A DNA stretch of 64,000 bases from Bradyrhizobium sp. MOS003 (lineage in GTDB: Bacteria > Pseudomonadota > Alphaproteobacteria > Rhizobiales > Xanthobacteraceae). The notes under the pieces are model-generated. The model saw only the letters and a program-made list of their open reading frames with translations, had not been told where the DNA came from and did no database searches. The DNA is taken from positions 62,001 through 126,000 of the forward strand of contig NZ_PYFW01000002.1 of assembly GCF_003020125.1 (NCBI RefSeq). Reading direction: 5' to 3'. The first letter of the stretch is position 1; each line of letters begins with the position of its first letter. The position numbers were made by a program, and so were the translations under genes. This document shows positions 46,857-57,792 of the stretch, in pieces.

Positions 46857-47261
46857 CTAGCTCGGGCGCAACGGGCCGCGAACGCTCACGCCCAGCTGCG
46901 CGAGTTCGGCTTCACGCAGCACGTCGAGCGGCGCCCAGGGTTTGGCCCAGAACTTCGCGCCGTCGGGCAAGGGCTGCATCAGCGGACGGCCGGAGGTGAC
47001 GACGACGTCGAGCCCGGGATTGCGGTGCTTGGCGACATGGGCAAGTTCGACGCCGGTCATGCGCCCCGCGAGCTGGACGTCGGTCATCATCAGGCATAGC
47101 GCGCCTGCGCTCTTGTCGAGCACGAGCTCGGCGGCCTCGGCGCTCTCGCACTGAATGACCTGATAGCCGCTTTCTTCCAGCAGCAGGCTCAGCATCTCCC
47201 GCTGCATGGCGTCGTCTTCAACGATCAGTGCAGTTGCGCAAAATGGCTGTGCCTGTCCCAT
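46857..47261 (-). CDS. Single-domain response regulator (receiver only)
   Basis: 134 residues. Receiver fold with acidic pair (VEDDAMQ), phospho-acceptor Asp in MMTDVQLAG, Thr/Ser in VVTSGRP and Lys in FWAKPW, and no output domain. It may pass phosphoryl groups in a phosphorelay, or regulate by contact. GGAGA about 5 bases before the ATG. No kinase adjacent. Confidence 0.85.
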   Translation of the reverse strand: MGQAQPFCATALIVEDDAMQREMLSLLLEESGYQVIQCESAEAAELVLDKSAGALCLMMTDVQLAGRMTGVELAHVAKHRNPGLDVVVTSGRPLMQPLPDGAKFWAKPWAPLDVLREAELAQLGVSVRGPLRPS

Positions 47262-47381
47262 GACCGTCTCCAGTTCTTGTTTGTGTAAGGTATGTTAAGG
47301 GGCGAATTCGCCTGGGGTTCGGTTCCATTCTGAAAAAATCTAAAGCATAGTTCCACTATCGGGGCTTGACCGGGGACGGAC

Positions 47382-48212
47382 ATGACTGCAATTCGCGGCG
47401 CTGCCGCCATTACGGGTGCTGCGAGCGGCATCGGCCGCGCACTGGCCCTCGAGCTTGCGCAGCGCGGCTGCGATCTCGCGCTGGCCGATCGCGACGAAGC
47501 CGGGTTGAAGACGCTGGCCGCGGAGATCGGGTCGACGTGCAAGGTCAGCATCCACCGCGTCGACGTCGGCGAGCCCGACGACATCGCCCGGTTCGCGAAT
47601 GAAGCGACCTCCGCGCATCCCGCGCTCGGCATCGTCGTCAACAATGCCGGCGTGGCGCTGATGGGCTCGTTCGAGGAGATCGACCAGGCGCAGATGGACT
47701 GGCTGTTCGACATCAATTTCTGGGGCGTGGTGCACGGCACGCGCGCCTTCCTGCCGCATCTGAAGACGAGGAGCGAGGCGCATATCGTCAACCTCTCCTC
47801 GATCTTCGGCATCATCGCGCCGCCGGGTCAATCGGCCTATGCGGCGGCGAAATTCGCGGTGCGCGGCTTCTCCGAGAGCGTGCGGCACGAGCTCGCGGTG
47901 GCGGGCAGTCCGGTCAGGCTGTCGGTCGTGCATCCCGGCGGCGTCGCCACCGCGATTGCGCGCAACTCGCGCACCGGGGTCGGCGTCACCGACAACGCCC
48001 GCCGCGCGCAATCGATCGAGCGGTTCGAGAACGCGGCAAGGACCACGCCGAAGGATGCCGCGCTGCGCATCATCAGGGGTATCGAGAAGAACGAGCCCCG
48101 CATCCTGATCGGCAACGACGCCCGCTTCATGGACCTGCTGCAGCGCTTCCGCCCGGCAACGTATTGGGCGCCGCTGCAGCGGCGCCTGGAGAAGATGGCG
48201 AAGGGGACGTGA
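47382..48212 (+). CDS. Short-chain dehydrogenase/reductase
   Basis: 276 residues. NAD(P) motif TGAASGIGRA, NNAG, catalytic Ser in NLSSIFG and YxxxK in SAYAAAKFA are all present. A C-terminal extension follows. Substrate unknown. Divergent from the response regulator gene by 120 bases. Confidence 0.85.
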   Translation: MTAIRGAAAITGAASGIGRALALELAQRGCDLALADRDEAGLKTLAAEIGSTCKVSIHRVDVGEPDDIARFANEATSAHPALGIVVNNAGVALMGSFEEIDQAQMDWLFDINFWGVVHGTRAFLPHLKTRSEAHIVNLSSIFGIIAPPGQSAYAAAKFAVRGFSESVRHELAVAGSPVRLSVVHPGGVATAIARNSRTGVGVTDNARRAQSIERFENAARTTPKDAALRIIRGIEKNEPRILIGNDARFMDLLQRFRPATYWAPLQRRLEKMAKGT

Positions 48213-48246
48213 TCAACGCGATGGCGTTGCCTCGCGCTCCGCAGTC

Positions 48247-48322
48247 GTAGGGTGGGCAAAGCGTAGCGTGCCCACGACTTCCAAGAACGTGGGCACGGCG
48301 CAAGTGCGCCTTTGCCCCCCTA
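48247..48322. repeat. Palindromic repeat, type D, second copy
   Basis: GTAGGGTGGGCAAAGCG with the mirror CGCCTTTGCCCCCCTA, related to the copy at 18940-19030. It lies between the SDR and lytic transglycosylase genes, which converge. Confidence 0.6.
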
Positions 48323-48333
48323 GATCAGCGCTC

Positions 48334-49140
48334 TCACTGCCCCGCCAGCCGATCGGCGAAATAGCCGATCGTCTTGCGATACACCACCGCCCTGTTCCAC
48401 TCGCGCATCGCTTCGAAATTGGCGGTGCCTTCGCCGTAGGGCTGGCCCATCTTGAAGCCGTTGGTGTGGAGCAGATTCGCGGTCGAGGCGAGCACGTCGG
48501 GGACGCTGTGGCGGAGGTCAACATGGCCGTCGCCGTCGAAATCGACGCCATACTTGATGTAGGACGACGGCAGGAACTGGGTCTGGCCGATCTCGCCGGC
48601 GAAGGCGCCGATCAGGTCGCGCAGCGGCAGATCGCCGCGCTGCACGATCTTCAGCGCGGCGAGCAGCTCGCCCTGGAACAGATCGGTGCGGCGGCAATCA
48701 TGCGCGAGCGTCGCCAGCGTGCGGACCACCGGCATCTTGCCGATGTCGCCCTTGCCGAAGTCGCTTTCCAGCCCCCAGATCGCGACCAGGATGTAACGGG
48801 GCACGCCGAACTGCTGCTCGATGCGCGAGAGCAGCGCGGCGTGGCGTTGCAAGAGCGCGCGGCCGCCATTGATGCGGCCAGGGCCGACGCGGGTCGAGAC
48901 ATACTGCTCGAAGCTCTTGTTGAAGGTGTGGCGCTGGCGCCGGTCGAAGGCGAGCACCGCGGCATCGGGGGTCACGCCGCTGAGCGCGGTGTTGGTCACG
49001 CTTGCAGAGACGCCGGCTGCCTGTGCCTCCTGCGCCATGCTGGCGACGAAAGCGTTGAAGTCGCCGCCGCAGCGCGCGGCCTGAGCCGACCCGCCGGCCA
49101 GACAAAGCACGGACGCGGCGGCGAGAAGCAGTCTCAGCAT
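48334..49140 (-). CDS. Lytic murein transglycosylase (MltB-like)
   Basis: 268 residues with signal peptide (LRLLLAAASVLCLAGGSAQA) and catalytic Glu in AIWGLESDFG, followed by FAGEIGQTQFLPSSYIKYG, typical of the MltB family. It cleaves peptidoglycan with 1,6-anhydro product formation. ATG at 49140 has AGGA about 11 bases upstream; TTG at 49149 is an alternative. The lipobox of MltB is not present; the Cys in VLCLAGG looks internal to the signal. Confidence 0.87.
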   Translation of the reverse strand: MLRLLLAAASVLCLAGGSAQAARCGGDFNAFVASMAQEAQAAGVSASVTNTALSGVTPDAAVLAFDRRQRHTFNKSFEQYVSTRVGPGRINGGRALLQRHAALLSRIEQQFGVPRYILVAIWGLESDFGKGDIGKMPVVRTLATLAHDCRRTDLFQGELLAALKIVQRGDLPLRDLIGAFAGEIGQTQFLPSSYIKYGVDFDGDGHVDLRHSVPDVLASTANLLHTNGFKMGQPYGEGTANFEAMREWNRAVVYRKTIGYFADRLAGQ

Positions 49141-49298
49141 GTGGAGCAATCCTATGAGGGAAAATCGTGGCTGCGAAGCAGCGCGCGATCATGCCCGGGA
49201 AAGCAGCGAGCGTCAAAGCACCAGACTTGATCCGCATCAAACTGTCTCAGTTCCTGCTTTCTAAACTGAAACGACAGAAGCCGCCCAGGAGCACGCAC

Positions 49299-49829
49299 AT
49301 GACCGGAATTACCTTGACCACCGAGCAGATCCGCAATGCCCCCGCAGCCGTGCGGCAATGGATCGAGCAGGAGGTGATCAATTCGCTCGGCCTTGCGGCG
49401 CCCCGCGCGGCCGTGACCATCCCGCCTCAGGCGTCCCATCTCGTCGCCTGCAGCGTGGAGGACGTCGCCGGCGTGCTTGAGCACATCAGGGGCGTGCTGC
49501 CGGCCGTCAACGTGCTGTTCGAGCTCGGCCGTCCCGGCATCAGCTTCGGCCAGCCCGCGGTGATGACCTTCCGCCTGATGGACATCCTGCATCACACCCG
49601 CCTGCACGATGTCGGCGAGGCCATCACCTGCCTGGAGATGATCAACCAGGCGCTGGTCGAGGTGAAGAAGGACCCGTCGGTGCGGTTCTGCGGCTTCGAC
49701 AATGAAGGCCACTGCCTGATCGCGCCGCCGACGCAAGCGAGCATCGCAACGCTCTGGCAGACCATGATGGAGCGTCAGCAGGCAGCGCAGGCGCGCGACG
49801 CTGCCGAGCGCGCGGCGCCGGCGGCGTGA
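49299..49829 (+). CDS. Conserved hypothetical protein, 176 aa
   Basis: Mixed soluble protein with many buried Val/Leu and an Ala-rich C-terminus (RDAAERAAPAA). CCAGGAG about 8 bases before the ATG supports the start. Segment AVRQWIEQEVINSLGL near residue 14. No family recognised. Confidence 0.6.
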   Translation: MTGITLTTEQIRNAPAAVRQWIEQEVINSLGLAAPRAAVTIPPQASHLVACSVEDVAGVLEHIRGVLPAVNVLFELGRPGISFGQPAVMTFRLMDILHHTRLHDVGEAITCLEMINQALVEVKKDPSVRFCGFDNEGHCLIAPPTQASIATLWQTMMERQQAAQARDAAERAAPAA

Positions 49830-49840
49830 GATCTCCCACC

Positions 49841-49971
49841 GCTCGTCATTCCGGGGCGCGACGAAGTCGCGAGCTATGATGCGCAATTGCGCATCCGAGA
49901 ATCCATCGGGCGTCAGAGATGGTCGATGAATGGATAGCCCGCGCTTCGCGCGTCCCGGAATGACGGACGAG
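49841..49971. repeat. Palindromic repeat, type E (TCGTCATTCCGGGGCG...)
   Basis: TCGTCATTCCGGG at the left is mirrored by CCCGGAATGACGGACGA at the right, with an inner TCGCGAGC stretch and ATGCGCAATTGCGCAT palindrome. A relative of the general rhizobial REP families. Confidence 0.65.
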
Positions 49972-50046
49972 CGAGCTGGCGTTGTGATATCGTTGCTTGC
50001 GCCGCAGCGCCGCGCGCTATGTTGAGCCAACATGAAGCGATCAGCC

Positions 50047-50391
50047 ATGTCCAACTATCAGCGTCCTCGCCGGCCAACGCACTCTCTCCTCCGCATCCCG
50101 CTGTTCCGCCTGCTCGCCATCAACCTCGCGATCGGCGCCTGCGCCGCCGCGCTGCTCGTCGGTGGCCTGCTCTGGCTCAACCCCGGGCATCTGCGCGAGC
50201 TGATCTTCGCCGACAGCTCGCCCGGCATTGCGCTCACGCTGCTGCTCGCCTCCTTCCTCATCACCTTCGGCTCGGCCGCGATGGGCAGCGCGATCATGGC
50301 GCAGGGACGCAACGAGGGCGGCGGCCAGAGCGGCGGACACGGGTCGCGGCTCGCCATGCAGGAGGTGGCGCAGCGCACGCGGCCAAAATGA
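50047..50391 (+). CDS. Small hypothetical membrane protein
   Basis: 114 residues with two hydrophobic helices (about 22-45 and 61-85) and a Gly-rich polar C-terminus (EGGGQSGGHGSR). Function unknown. ATG at 50032 is an alternative start. Confidence 0.55.
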   Translation: MSNYQRPRRPTHSLLRIPLFRLLAINLAIGACAAALLVGGLLWLNPGHLRELIFADSSPGIALTLLLASFLITFGSAAMGSAIMAQGRNEGGGQSGGHGSRLAMQEVAQRTRPK

Positions 50392-50856
50392 TGCGCATGC
50401 CGAGAAGCGTGAGGCCGGTTTACCTATGTCAGCTCGCATCATCTGCACGCAAAAGGGAAGGTGTGCAGGCAGATGCAACTTCCGACACAACACGCCATGC
50501 ACGTTGCATTGCGAGGCTCGGCAAGATGAACAAATTGATTTGGTGGTCTAAACAATTGCTTCGATGTGAATGGAAACCGCAGGTCGCGGCCAACGCATAT
50601 CTGATCCGCTCACTGCGACATCGACGCCGCCATGATTTGCTTGCCATCGCAGGGCGGCTTCTATAGTCTTCTATTTTAGGTTGTCGCCCCGCCAGCCCCG
50701 GGTGACGCTGAAGACCAAAATAGACGGCGGGCTTCGGCCCGCCGTTTATTGAAGCGAGGGTCTCTCATGCAGCGGATCCGCGGCCACGGCTCCGCGCCGA
50801 CCCCGGCAACGCGCAAAGTCATTTGACTGCGGCCCGCCAATCGACGACAAGCCGCC
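50392..50856. other. Intergenic gap with an sRNA candidate
   Basis: No protein gene visible. The 50392-50640 part is AT-richer than its surroundings and shows nothing definite; 50671-50750 is a structured RNA candidate listed separately. Confidence 0.5.
50671..50750 (+). ncRNA. Candidate structured small RNA ending in a UUCG terminator
   Basis: A TATAGT -10-like box lies at 50662-50667. The RNA would then start with CTATTTTAGG, which pairs with CCAAAATAG at 50715-50723 (nine pairs, one bulged A). Inside, GTCGCCC (50683-50689) pairs with GGGTGAC (50700-50706). Then comes a 9-bp terminator stem ACGGCGGGC/GCCCGCCGT closed by a TTCG loop and followed by TTATT. Two stems plus a terminator in an otherwise empty gap suggest a real RNA; the -35 box is weak. 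Confidence 0.5.
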
Positions 50857-51093
50857 ATGGCCAAGAAACCCGGAACCAACCCCAAAGGCGAATTCGCCTT
50901 CTTCAACGTCTTCTATGAAGACGATTCCCAGCGCTCCAACCGCCGCGTTCCCTCGGAACTGCTCGGCGGCCTCGACGGCGACGAACCCGCCCGCGCCTTC
51001 ATCATGGAGCAGGACCGCGAGATCGCCGAAAAGAGCGGCAAGCCAATGCTCGAGATCAAGCGGCTCGAGCGGGTCGGGGTGAAGAAGAAGTAG
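50857..51093 (+). CDS. Conserved hypothetical protein, 78 aa
   Basis: Small, soluble, basic at both ends (MAKKPG..., ...GVKKK). Segment EFAFFNVFYEDDSQRSNRRV in the middle. No recognised family. Function unknown. Confidence 0.6.
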   Translation: MAKKPGTNPKGEFAFFNVFYEDDSQRSNRRVPSELLGGLDGDEPARAFIMEQDREIAEKSGKPMLEIKRLERVGVKKK

Positions 51094-51111
51094 GACGACG
51101 CAAGCAGGCGC

Positions 51112-51492
51112 TCACCAGCGCCCGCTCCACTTGTTCCAGACAAACAGCAGATCGGCAAACCGGTCATAGACAAACCGGGTAAACGGCAGCGCCACGCGAT
51201 TGCCGAACAGCGCCGCAAGCCACCCCTCCCCCGGCGTCAGCCTCCACAACGCAATCGCGACATCCGCACCGACGATGAGCCGCCCGGCCGCGTCGGTCGC
51301 ATGCAGGCGACGCCTGATGTCGTCGAGCGAGGCGCCAAAGCGTGCCAGCGCGTCCGGCTGCTCGTTGATGTCCTTGAACTCGACCTTACCCGCCCGCACC
51401 AGCGCCAGCAGCTTGTTGCGCTGCCAGTCGATGCCGGCGTCGCAGACGGGACAGCGGGTGTTGTAGTAGATGGTGAGGCGAGGAATTTTCAG
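51112..51492 (-). CDS. DCC-family thiol-disulfide oxidoreductase-like protein (DUF393), probable CTG start
   Basis: 126 residues: TIYYNTRCPVCDAGIDWQRN near the start gives the CxxC motif of the DCC family, and ALPFTRFVYDRFADLLFVWN is near the end. Homologous sequence extends upstream of every ATG, GTG and TTG in frame, to a stop just before. A CTG at 51492 overlaps the TGA of the preceding gene as CTGA, with AGGTGG a few bases upstream. CTG initiation with coupling is therefore likely; ATT is an alternative. Confidence 0.7.
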   Translation of the reverse strand: MKIPRLTIYYNTRCPVCDAGIDWQRNKLLALVRAGKVEFKDINEQPDALARFGASLDDIRRRLHATDAAGRLIVGADVAIALWRLTPGEGWLAALFGNRVALPFTRFVYDRFADLLFVWNKWSGRW

Positions 51493-51884
51493 TTCACCAC
51501 CTGCTCAAGTGTGAACGCCCCGCTCGTTGGATCGACGTGAGTCACCGGCATAACGAGGTTTTCTCGAGGATAGCAGTCCGCGATTTTTCGAGTCTGACCT
51601 TTTTCATCCTTGGGATTAGCTACGAGCACTCTCACGATGCCATCGCAATTGGCGCGAACCCAAGACAGATCTTCCATAAAGAAACGAAAGCCAGGACCAT
51701 CAGACCAATCTCCGCGGTCGGGCCTCGAATAAACCATCTCCCCCGCTTTACCTTTGAACTCATCCATCCAAAGCGTCACCACGACAGTTTTGCCGTCTGC
51801 CGACCTTCCCGACCAGTTCCAATTCGCGTTGCGCGGCTGAACGCCATAAGTTTGAAATGCCTTCGTATGTGTCATTTTGCTCAT
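51489..51884 (-). CDS. Hypothetical protein, 131 aa
   Basis: Soluble, Trp/Asp-rich (GVQPRNANWNWSGR, GFRFFMEDLSWVR). Base composition is lower in GC than its neighbours, which may mean recent gain. No family recognised. Start uncertain: 51884 is used, 51896 and 51875 are alternatives. Its TGA overlaps the next gene's probable CTG start. Confidence 0.55.
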   Translation of the reverse strand: MSKMTHTKAFQTYGVQPRNANWNWSGRSADGKTVVVTLWMDEFKGKAGEMVYSRPDRGDWSDGPGFRFFMEDLSWVRANCDGIVRVLVANPKDEKGQTRKIADCYPRENLVMPVTHVDPTSGAFTLEQVVN

Positions 51885-51964
51885 CGATACATCCATCCTC
51901 GTTGCAACGAACAAGCGACTAGGCTTCACCAAGCTGAGTCCAGCCGTTTGGAGCGATAGATATA

Positions 51965-51995
51965 TAAACGGCGGGCTTTCGGCCCGCCGTTTTCG
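51965..51995. terminator. Terminator downstream of rpoD (bidirectional)
   Basis: AACGGCGGGC, loop TTTCG, GCCCGCCGTT with T-rich flanks on both strands. It ends rpoD transcription on the minus strand. Confidence 0.8.
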
Positions 51996-52038
51996 TTTGG
52001 ATGGATGCCCGGGTGAGCCCCGAACACTACAATCCGAA

Positions 52039-54198
<2,160 letters not shown>

Positions 54199-54572
54199 CC
54201 ATTGCTCCTAAACGCGCTTCATGCAGACGGTTGCCACGCCCGCGTGAAATCACTTGAACCTGTTGCTCGACGCTCTCGCTTCGCCAGATCTCGACACGGA
54301 AAGGGCGGCGCGCATATCTCTCGCCACCCCGACCCTTCTCTCGCCGGATTTGCCTAACGCTTCGTGAGCCTCTTTGTCGCAGCGGATGCAGGTGAAGTGC
54401 CAACAGTGATTGCGCGGATTCATTCCTGACGCGTCTGTTCTGCCTGCGGCCGCCTGGGGGCCAAAGTGCTACAAGACCGTTAAGCCTCGATTAACCCTGT
54501 TTTTGCCGCCAAACCTTGGATTTGGCGAGTCTTTTAGCGGTTCCGGCCTCGGCCGTCCGCATGATTCTTTCA
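54199..54572. other. Intergenic gap between dnaG and rpoD
   Basis: 374 bases with no gene seen. It should contain an rpoD promoter on the minus strand. A GG-N10-GC match on the minus strand near 54386-54400 is imperfect (CTGC for TTGC) and is not claimed as a promoter. Confidence 0.5.
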
Positions 54573-56597
54573 TCACACGCTCTTCTGGAACCGGCCCGAC
54601 AGCTCGCCAAAACCCTCGATCAGGGCCTCGGTGCCATCGACTTCGGCCAGCCGGGCCTTCACGTCACGCAGCCACGCCATATTGGCCTCGCTGGGATCGT
54701 CCCCCAAGGCCAGTTCGGCGTCCTTCAGCTCTCTAAGTAGTGAATGGTACTGGCGATGCAAGGCAACCAGCTGGTGCCAGGTGGCGAGAACATCGTCGGG
54801 GGCCGCGCCCTCGCGGGCACCCCAGACGGCTTGCGTCGTGATGCCGTTTTCAACCCTTTGAAGGACTTGCGAAAACCCGCCCTTGGCGAGATCGCCACGC
54901 ATCTTTTCGGCAAGCTCGCCGGGGTCCGGGGAGTGGTGATGGTCGTTGGCAAAGGCGGCGATGATGCCGGCCCGGAGCTTGTGGGCCTCGGGATGGGCCA
55001 GCTCCAGGGCGGCGACCTCCTCGAGGTGGTCGTGCAGCAGCCAGGGGTGATTCATCAGGATTTGCAGGATCAGGGCCTCCCGGCGGGAGATGGCGCTGCG
55101 CTGGCCGCGCATGATCGGGCTCGCCGCCAGCTGGGGACTCGCCGCCTGGTATGGGCCTGACGGTATCGGGGTAGGGCCCGGGACGCCGCGGCGCCCGCCC
55201 CCGAACCCTCCGCCGAATCCCTGGCCACCGAATCGATTCGCGCCGACCGCAGCCCGGGGCTGGAATTGGCGGGCGCCGCCACCCTGGCGGAAATTGCCCC
55301 GGCCGCCGAAGCCGCCGCGCCCGCCCTCGGGGGCAAAGGCACGCTGCAGCCGCTCGACGAAATCGTCGCGGTAATAGCGCCGCACCACCTCGTCGCGGAT
55401 TCCGTTCGCGAGCTCCTTGATACGCGCCTCCAGCGCGGCGCGGCGCTCGGGGGTGGCGAAATTGCCGCCTTCGAGCTCGCGCGACCAGAGCATCTCGGCA
55501 AGCGGCTTGGCCGCCGCGATCACGTCCTCGACGGCGCCGCGGCCGCCGGAGCGCACGAGATCGTCGGGGTCCTGCCCCTCCGGCAGCAGCGCGAAACGAA
55601 GGCTCTTGCCGGGTGCGAGGAAGGGCAAGGCAAGGTCCGCAGCACGATAAGCCGCCTTCTGGCCGGCGCGGTCGCCGTCGAAGCAGAGGATCGGCTCGTC
55701 CGCCATCTTCCAGAGCAGTGCCAGCTGGCTTTCGGTGAGCGCGGTGCCGAGCGGCGCGACGGCGCCGGCAAAGCCTGCGGTGACCATGGCGATGACGTCG
55801 ACATAGCCCTCGACCACGATCAACGCGCTGCCGTCATGGGTGGCTTTGCGCGCGGTCTGGTGGTTGTAGAGGTTGTCGCCCTTGTGGAAGAGCGGCGTCT
55901 CCGGGGAATTGAGGTACTTGGCCGGAACGTCCTTCTCCAGCGCGCGACCGCCGAAGGCGATGACGCGGCCGCGCATGTCCGTGATCGGAAACATCACGCG
56001 ATCGCGGAAGCGGTCGTAGGGCACGGGAATGTCGTCGCCGGCCACCAGCAGCCCGGTCTCGACCATGTCCTCGACGGAGACGCCGAGCTTGCCGAGATGC
56101 TCCTTCAGCGCGAAGCGATCGGGCGAGGCATAGCCGAGGCGGAATTGCAATTGCGTCGCCGGCGAGATGGCGCGGTCGGCGAGATAGCCGCGGGCCTTGG
56201 CGCCGACGCGCGAGGCCAGCGTTTCCGCGAAATAGGTCGCGGCGAGATCCATGACGTCATGCAGCGTGCGGCGGCGCTGCTCCTGCCGCGCCGCATCCGG
56301 CGTCACCGCCGGCAGCGCCAGGCCCGCCATGCTGGCGAGCCGCTCCACCGCCTCGCCGAACGGCAGGCCGTCGGTCTCCATCACGAAGGAGATGATGTCG
56401 CCGTGCTTGCCGGAGGAGAAGTCGTGGTAAAAACCCTTCTGGTCGTTGACGTAGAAGGACGGCGTCTTCTCCTGCTGGAACGGGGACAGCCCCTTCCACT
56501 CCCGCCCCGCCTTCTTCAGCTTGACGCGCTTGCCCACGACTTCGGACACCGAAAGCCGGGCCCGAAGCTCGTCGAGGAATTGGGGCGTGAAGCGCAT
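54573..56597 (-). CDS. dnaG: DNA primase, zinc-ligand-free N-terminus
   Basis: 674 residues. The N-terminal CHC2-type domain reads LSPFQQEKTPSFYVNDQKGF then YHDFSSGKHGD: the four E. coli zinc ligands (CPFH and HCFGC) are Ser, Gln, Asp and Ser. The TOPRIM core is intact (VVEGYVDVIAM, CFDGDRAGQ). A Gly/Arg-rich linker (about 425-480) precedes the C-terminal helicase-binding domain. It makes RNA primers. I recall the missing ligands as common in Rhizobiales; not checked here. Confidence 0.95.
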   Translation of the reverse strand: MRFTPQFLDELRARLSVSEVVGKRVKLKKAGREWKGLSPFQQEKTPSFYVNDQKGFYHDFSSGKHGDIISFVMETDGLPFGEAVERLASMAGLALPAVTPDAARQEQRRRTLHDVMDLAATYFAETLASRVGAKARGYLADRAISPATQLQFRLGYASPDRFALKEHLGKLGVSVEDMVETGLLVAGDDIPVPYDRFRDRVMFPITDMRGRVIAFGGRALEKDVPAKYLNSPETPLFHKGDNLYNHQTARKATHDGSALIVVEGYVDVIAMVTAGFAGAVAPLGTALTESQLALLWKMADEPILCFDGDRAGQKAAYRAADLALPFLAPGKSLRFALLPEGQDPDDLVRSGGRGAVEDVIAAAKPLAEMLWSRELEGGNFATPERRAALEARIKELANGIRDEVVRRYYRDDFVERLQRAFAPEGGRGGFGGRGNFRQGGGARQFQPRAAVGANRFGGQGFGGGFGGGRRGVPGPTPIPSGPYQAASPQLAASPIMRGQRSAISRREALILQILMNHPWLLHDHLEEVAALELAHPEAHKLRAGIIAAFANDHHHSPDPGELAEKMRGDLAKGGFSQVLQRVENGITTQAVWGAREGAAPDDVLATWHQLVALHRQYHSLLRELKDAELALGDDPSEANMAWLRDVKARLAEVDGTEALIEGFGELSGRFQKSV

Positions 56598-56759
56598 GAT
56601 GCTGATTTCTGGGCTGAGTCGGGCGTTATGACCAACCGGATAGGCATATAGGGACGGCCCCGGGAAATACGAAGCATGTGTGGCTTCTCCCGGCTATTCA
56701 CAGGCGAAAGTTTCGACGGAAAGCTTGAACCCCGCCCGGTTCCACGCTTCCATATCTCC

Positions 56760-57323
56760 ATGTTCAGGACCTTTCGAGGCGGCCACAGCGGGGGCTGGCG
56801 GGTGATCTCCGTCGCACCCGTGACGGGCGAGCCCCTGCCCTTCATGCCGGCGCTGTCGGTCACCGACAGCGAGGCCATCGCGTTGCCGCTGGTGCCCTCG
56901 CGCAATGCGTGGCGGCTGGTCGGCGCGCCCAGCAGCTTGCGCTACACCGAGCGGCCCGAGAAGCAGCAGCTCACCGCCGTGCAGGCCGGGCTCGGCCGGG
57001 TGGAAGCAACCAGCGCGGCACTGATTCCGATCCGCAAATCGCAGGCTTGGTGGGACCTGACCCAGGAAGAGCGCCGCAAGATCTTCGAGGACAAGTCGCA
57101 CCACATCGCCGGCAGTCTTCGTTTCCTGCCCGCGATCGCGCGCCAGCTCTATCACTGCCGCGACCTCGGCGAGCCCTTCGACTTCCTGACCTGGTTCGAA
57201 TTCGCCCCCGCGCACGCCTCGCTGTTCGAGGAGCTGGTGGGGATGCTGAGGCGGACCGAGGAATGGAGCTACGTCGAGCGCGAGGTCGATTTGCGCGTGG
57301 TGAAGGAAGTGCTGTCGGCTTAG
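56760..57323 (+). CDS. Small chlorite-dismutase-like heme protein, distal Arg replaced
   Basis: 187 residues, similar to short (lineage II) Cld proteins such as that of Nitrobacter. The segment AWWDLTQEERRKIFEDKSHH and QLYHCRDLGEPFDFLTWFEF is characteristic. The heme-ligand His is residue 132 (YH). Thirteen residues on, where active Clds have the distal Arg (H170/R183 and H114/R127 in characterised enzymes), there is Trp145. Chlorite degradation is therefore unlikely; a peroxidase, heme-transfer or nitrite-related role is possible. The start ATG at 56760 matches the family length; ATG at 56676 would add 28 unrelated residues. Confidence 0.75.
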   Translation: MFRTFRGGHSGGWRVISVAPVTGEPLPFMPALSVTDSEAIALPLVPSRNAWRLVGAPSSLRYTERPEKQQLTAVQAGLGRVEATSAALIPIRKSQAWWDLTQEERRKIFEDKSHHIAGSLRFLPAIARQLYHCRDLGEPFDFLTWFEFAPAHASLFEELVGMLRRTEEWSYVEREVDLRVVKEVLSA

Positions 57324-57718
57324 TGATCGAGAAACCGCCCGGACTCGATGATCGGCAAACCGGTGACGGGCCAGTTGTAGACATATGTCCAGGCCTTCCC
57401 GGCGGCGCCATCAGGCAGTGTTACATCGACCTGCTCGCGCAGATATTCGGTCGGCTCCGGAAAGCCCTCGCCGCAGGCCTCGTACATGTCGAGCTCGCCC
57501 AGCAATTCGTCAGGCACGCGCATCCGGAACAGCTCGCCGTGGACGATGTCGGAGGCTGCCTCGGACGGCAGCAAGCCCGGATAATGCTTCACCAGAACCA
57601 GCCGGCCGCGGCAGGTCGCTTCGCCCAGGAAATCCGCATGCCCCGCAAGCAGCCGCGCCATCGGATGGTCGAAGCCGCGCATCAGGGTGCCGTAGACGAA
57701 GAGGCGATCGGAGGTCAT
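57320..57718 (-). CDS. Gamma-glutamylcyclotransferase-like protein (AIG2 fold)
   Basis: 132 residues with FVYGTLMRGFDHP near the start and ASDIVHGELFRM, both typical; a conserved acidic residue is in LDMYEACGEG. Members release 5-oxoproline from gamma-glutamyl compounds. Converges with the Cld-like gene, overlapping four bases. Confidence 0.82.
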   Translation of the reverse strand: MTSDRLFVYGTLMRGFDHPMARLLAGHADFLGEATCRGRLVLVKHYPGLLPSEAASDIVHGELFRMRVPDELLGELDMYEACGEGFPEPTEYLREQVDVTLPDGAAGKAWTYVYNWPVTGLPIIESGRFLDH

Positions 57719-57792
57719 GCTGTTCTAACGTTGCGACGTCGGTGCAATATCGTTACTCGTTTAGACATGTATTCGTTTCATAGGCAATCAGG

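Noticed and set aside
54380..54402. Sigma-54-like sequence upstream of rpoD on the minus strand
   Set aside because: The -12 box is CTGC, not TTGC, and rpoD is a housekeeping gene normally served by sigma-70; treated as chance.
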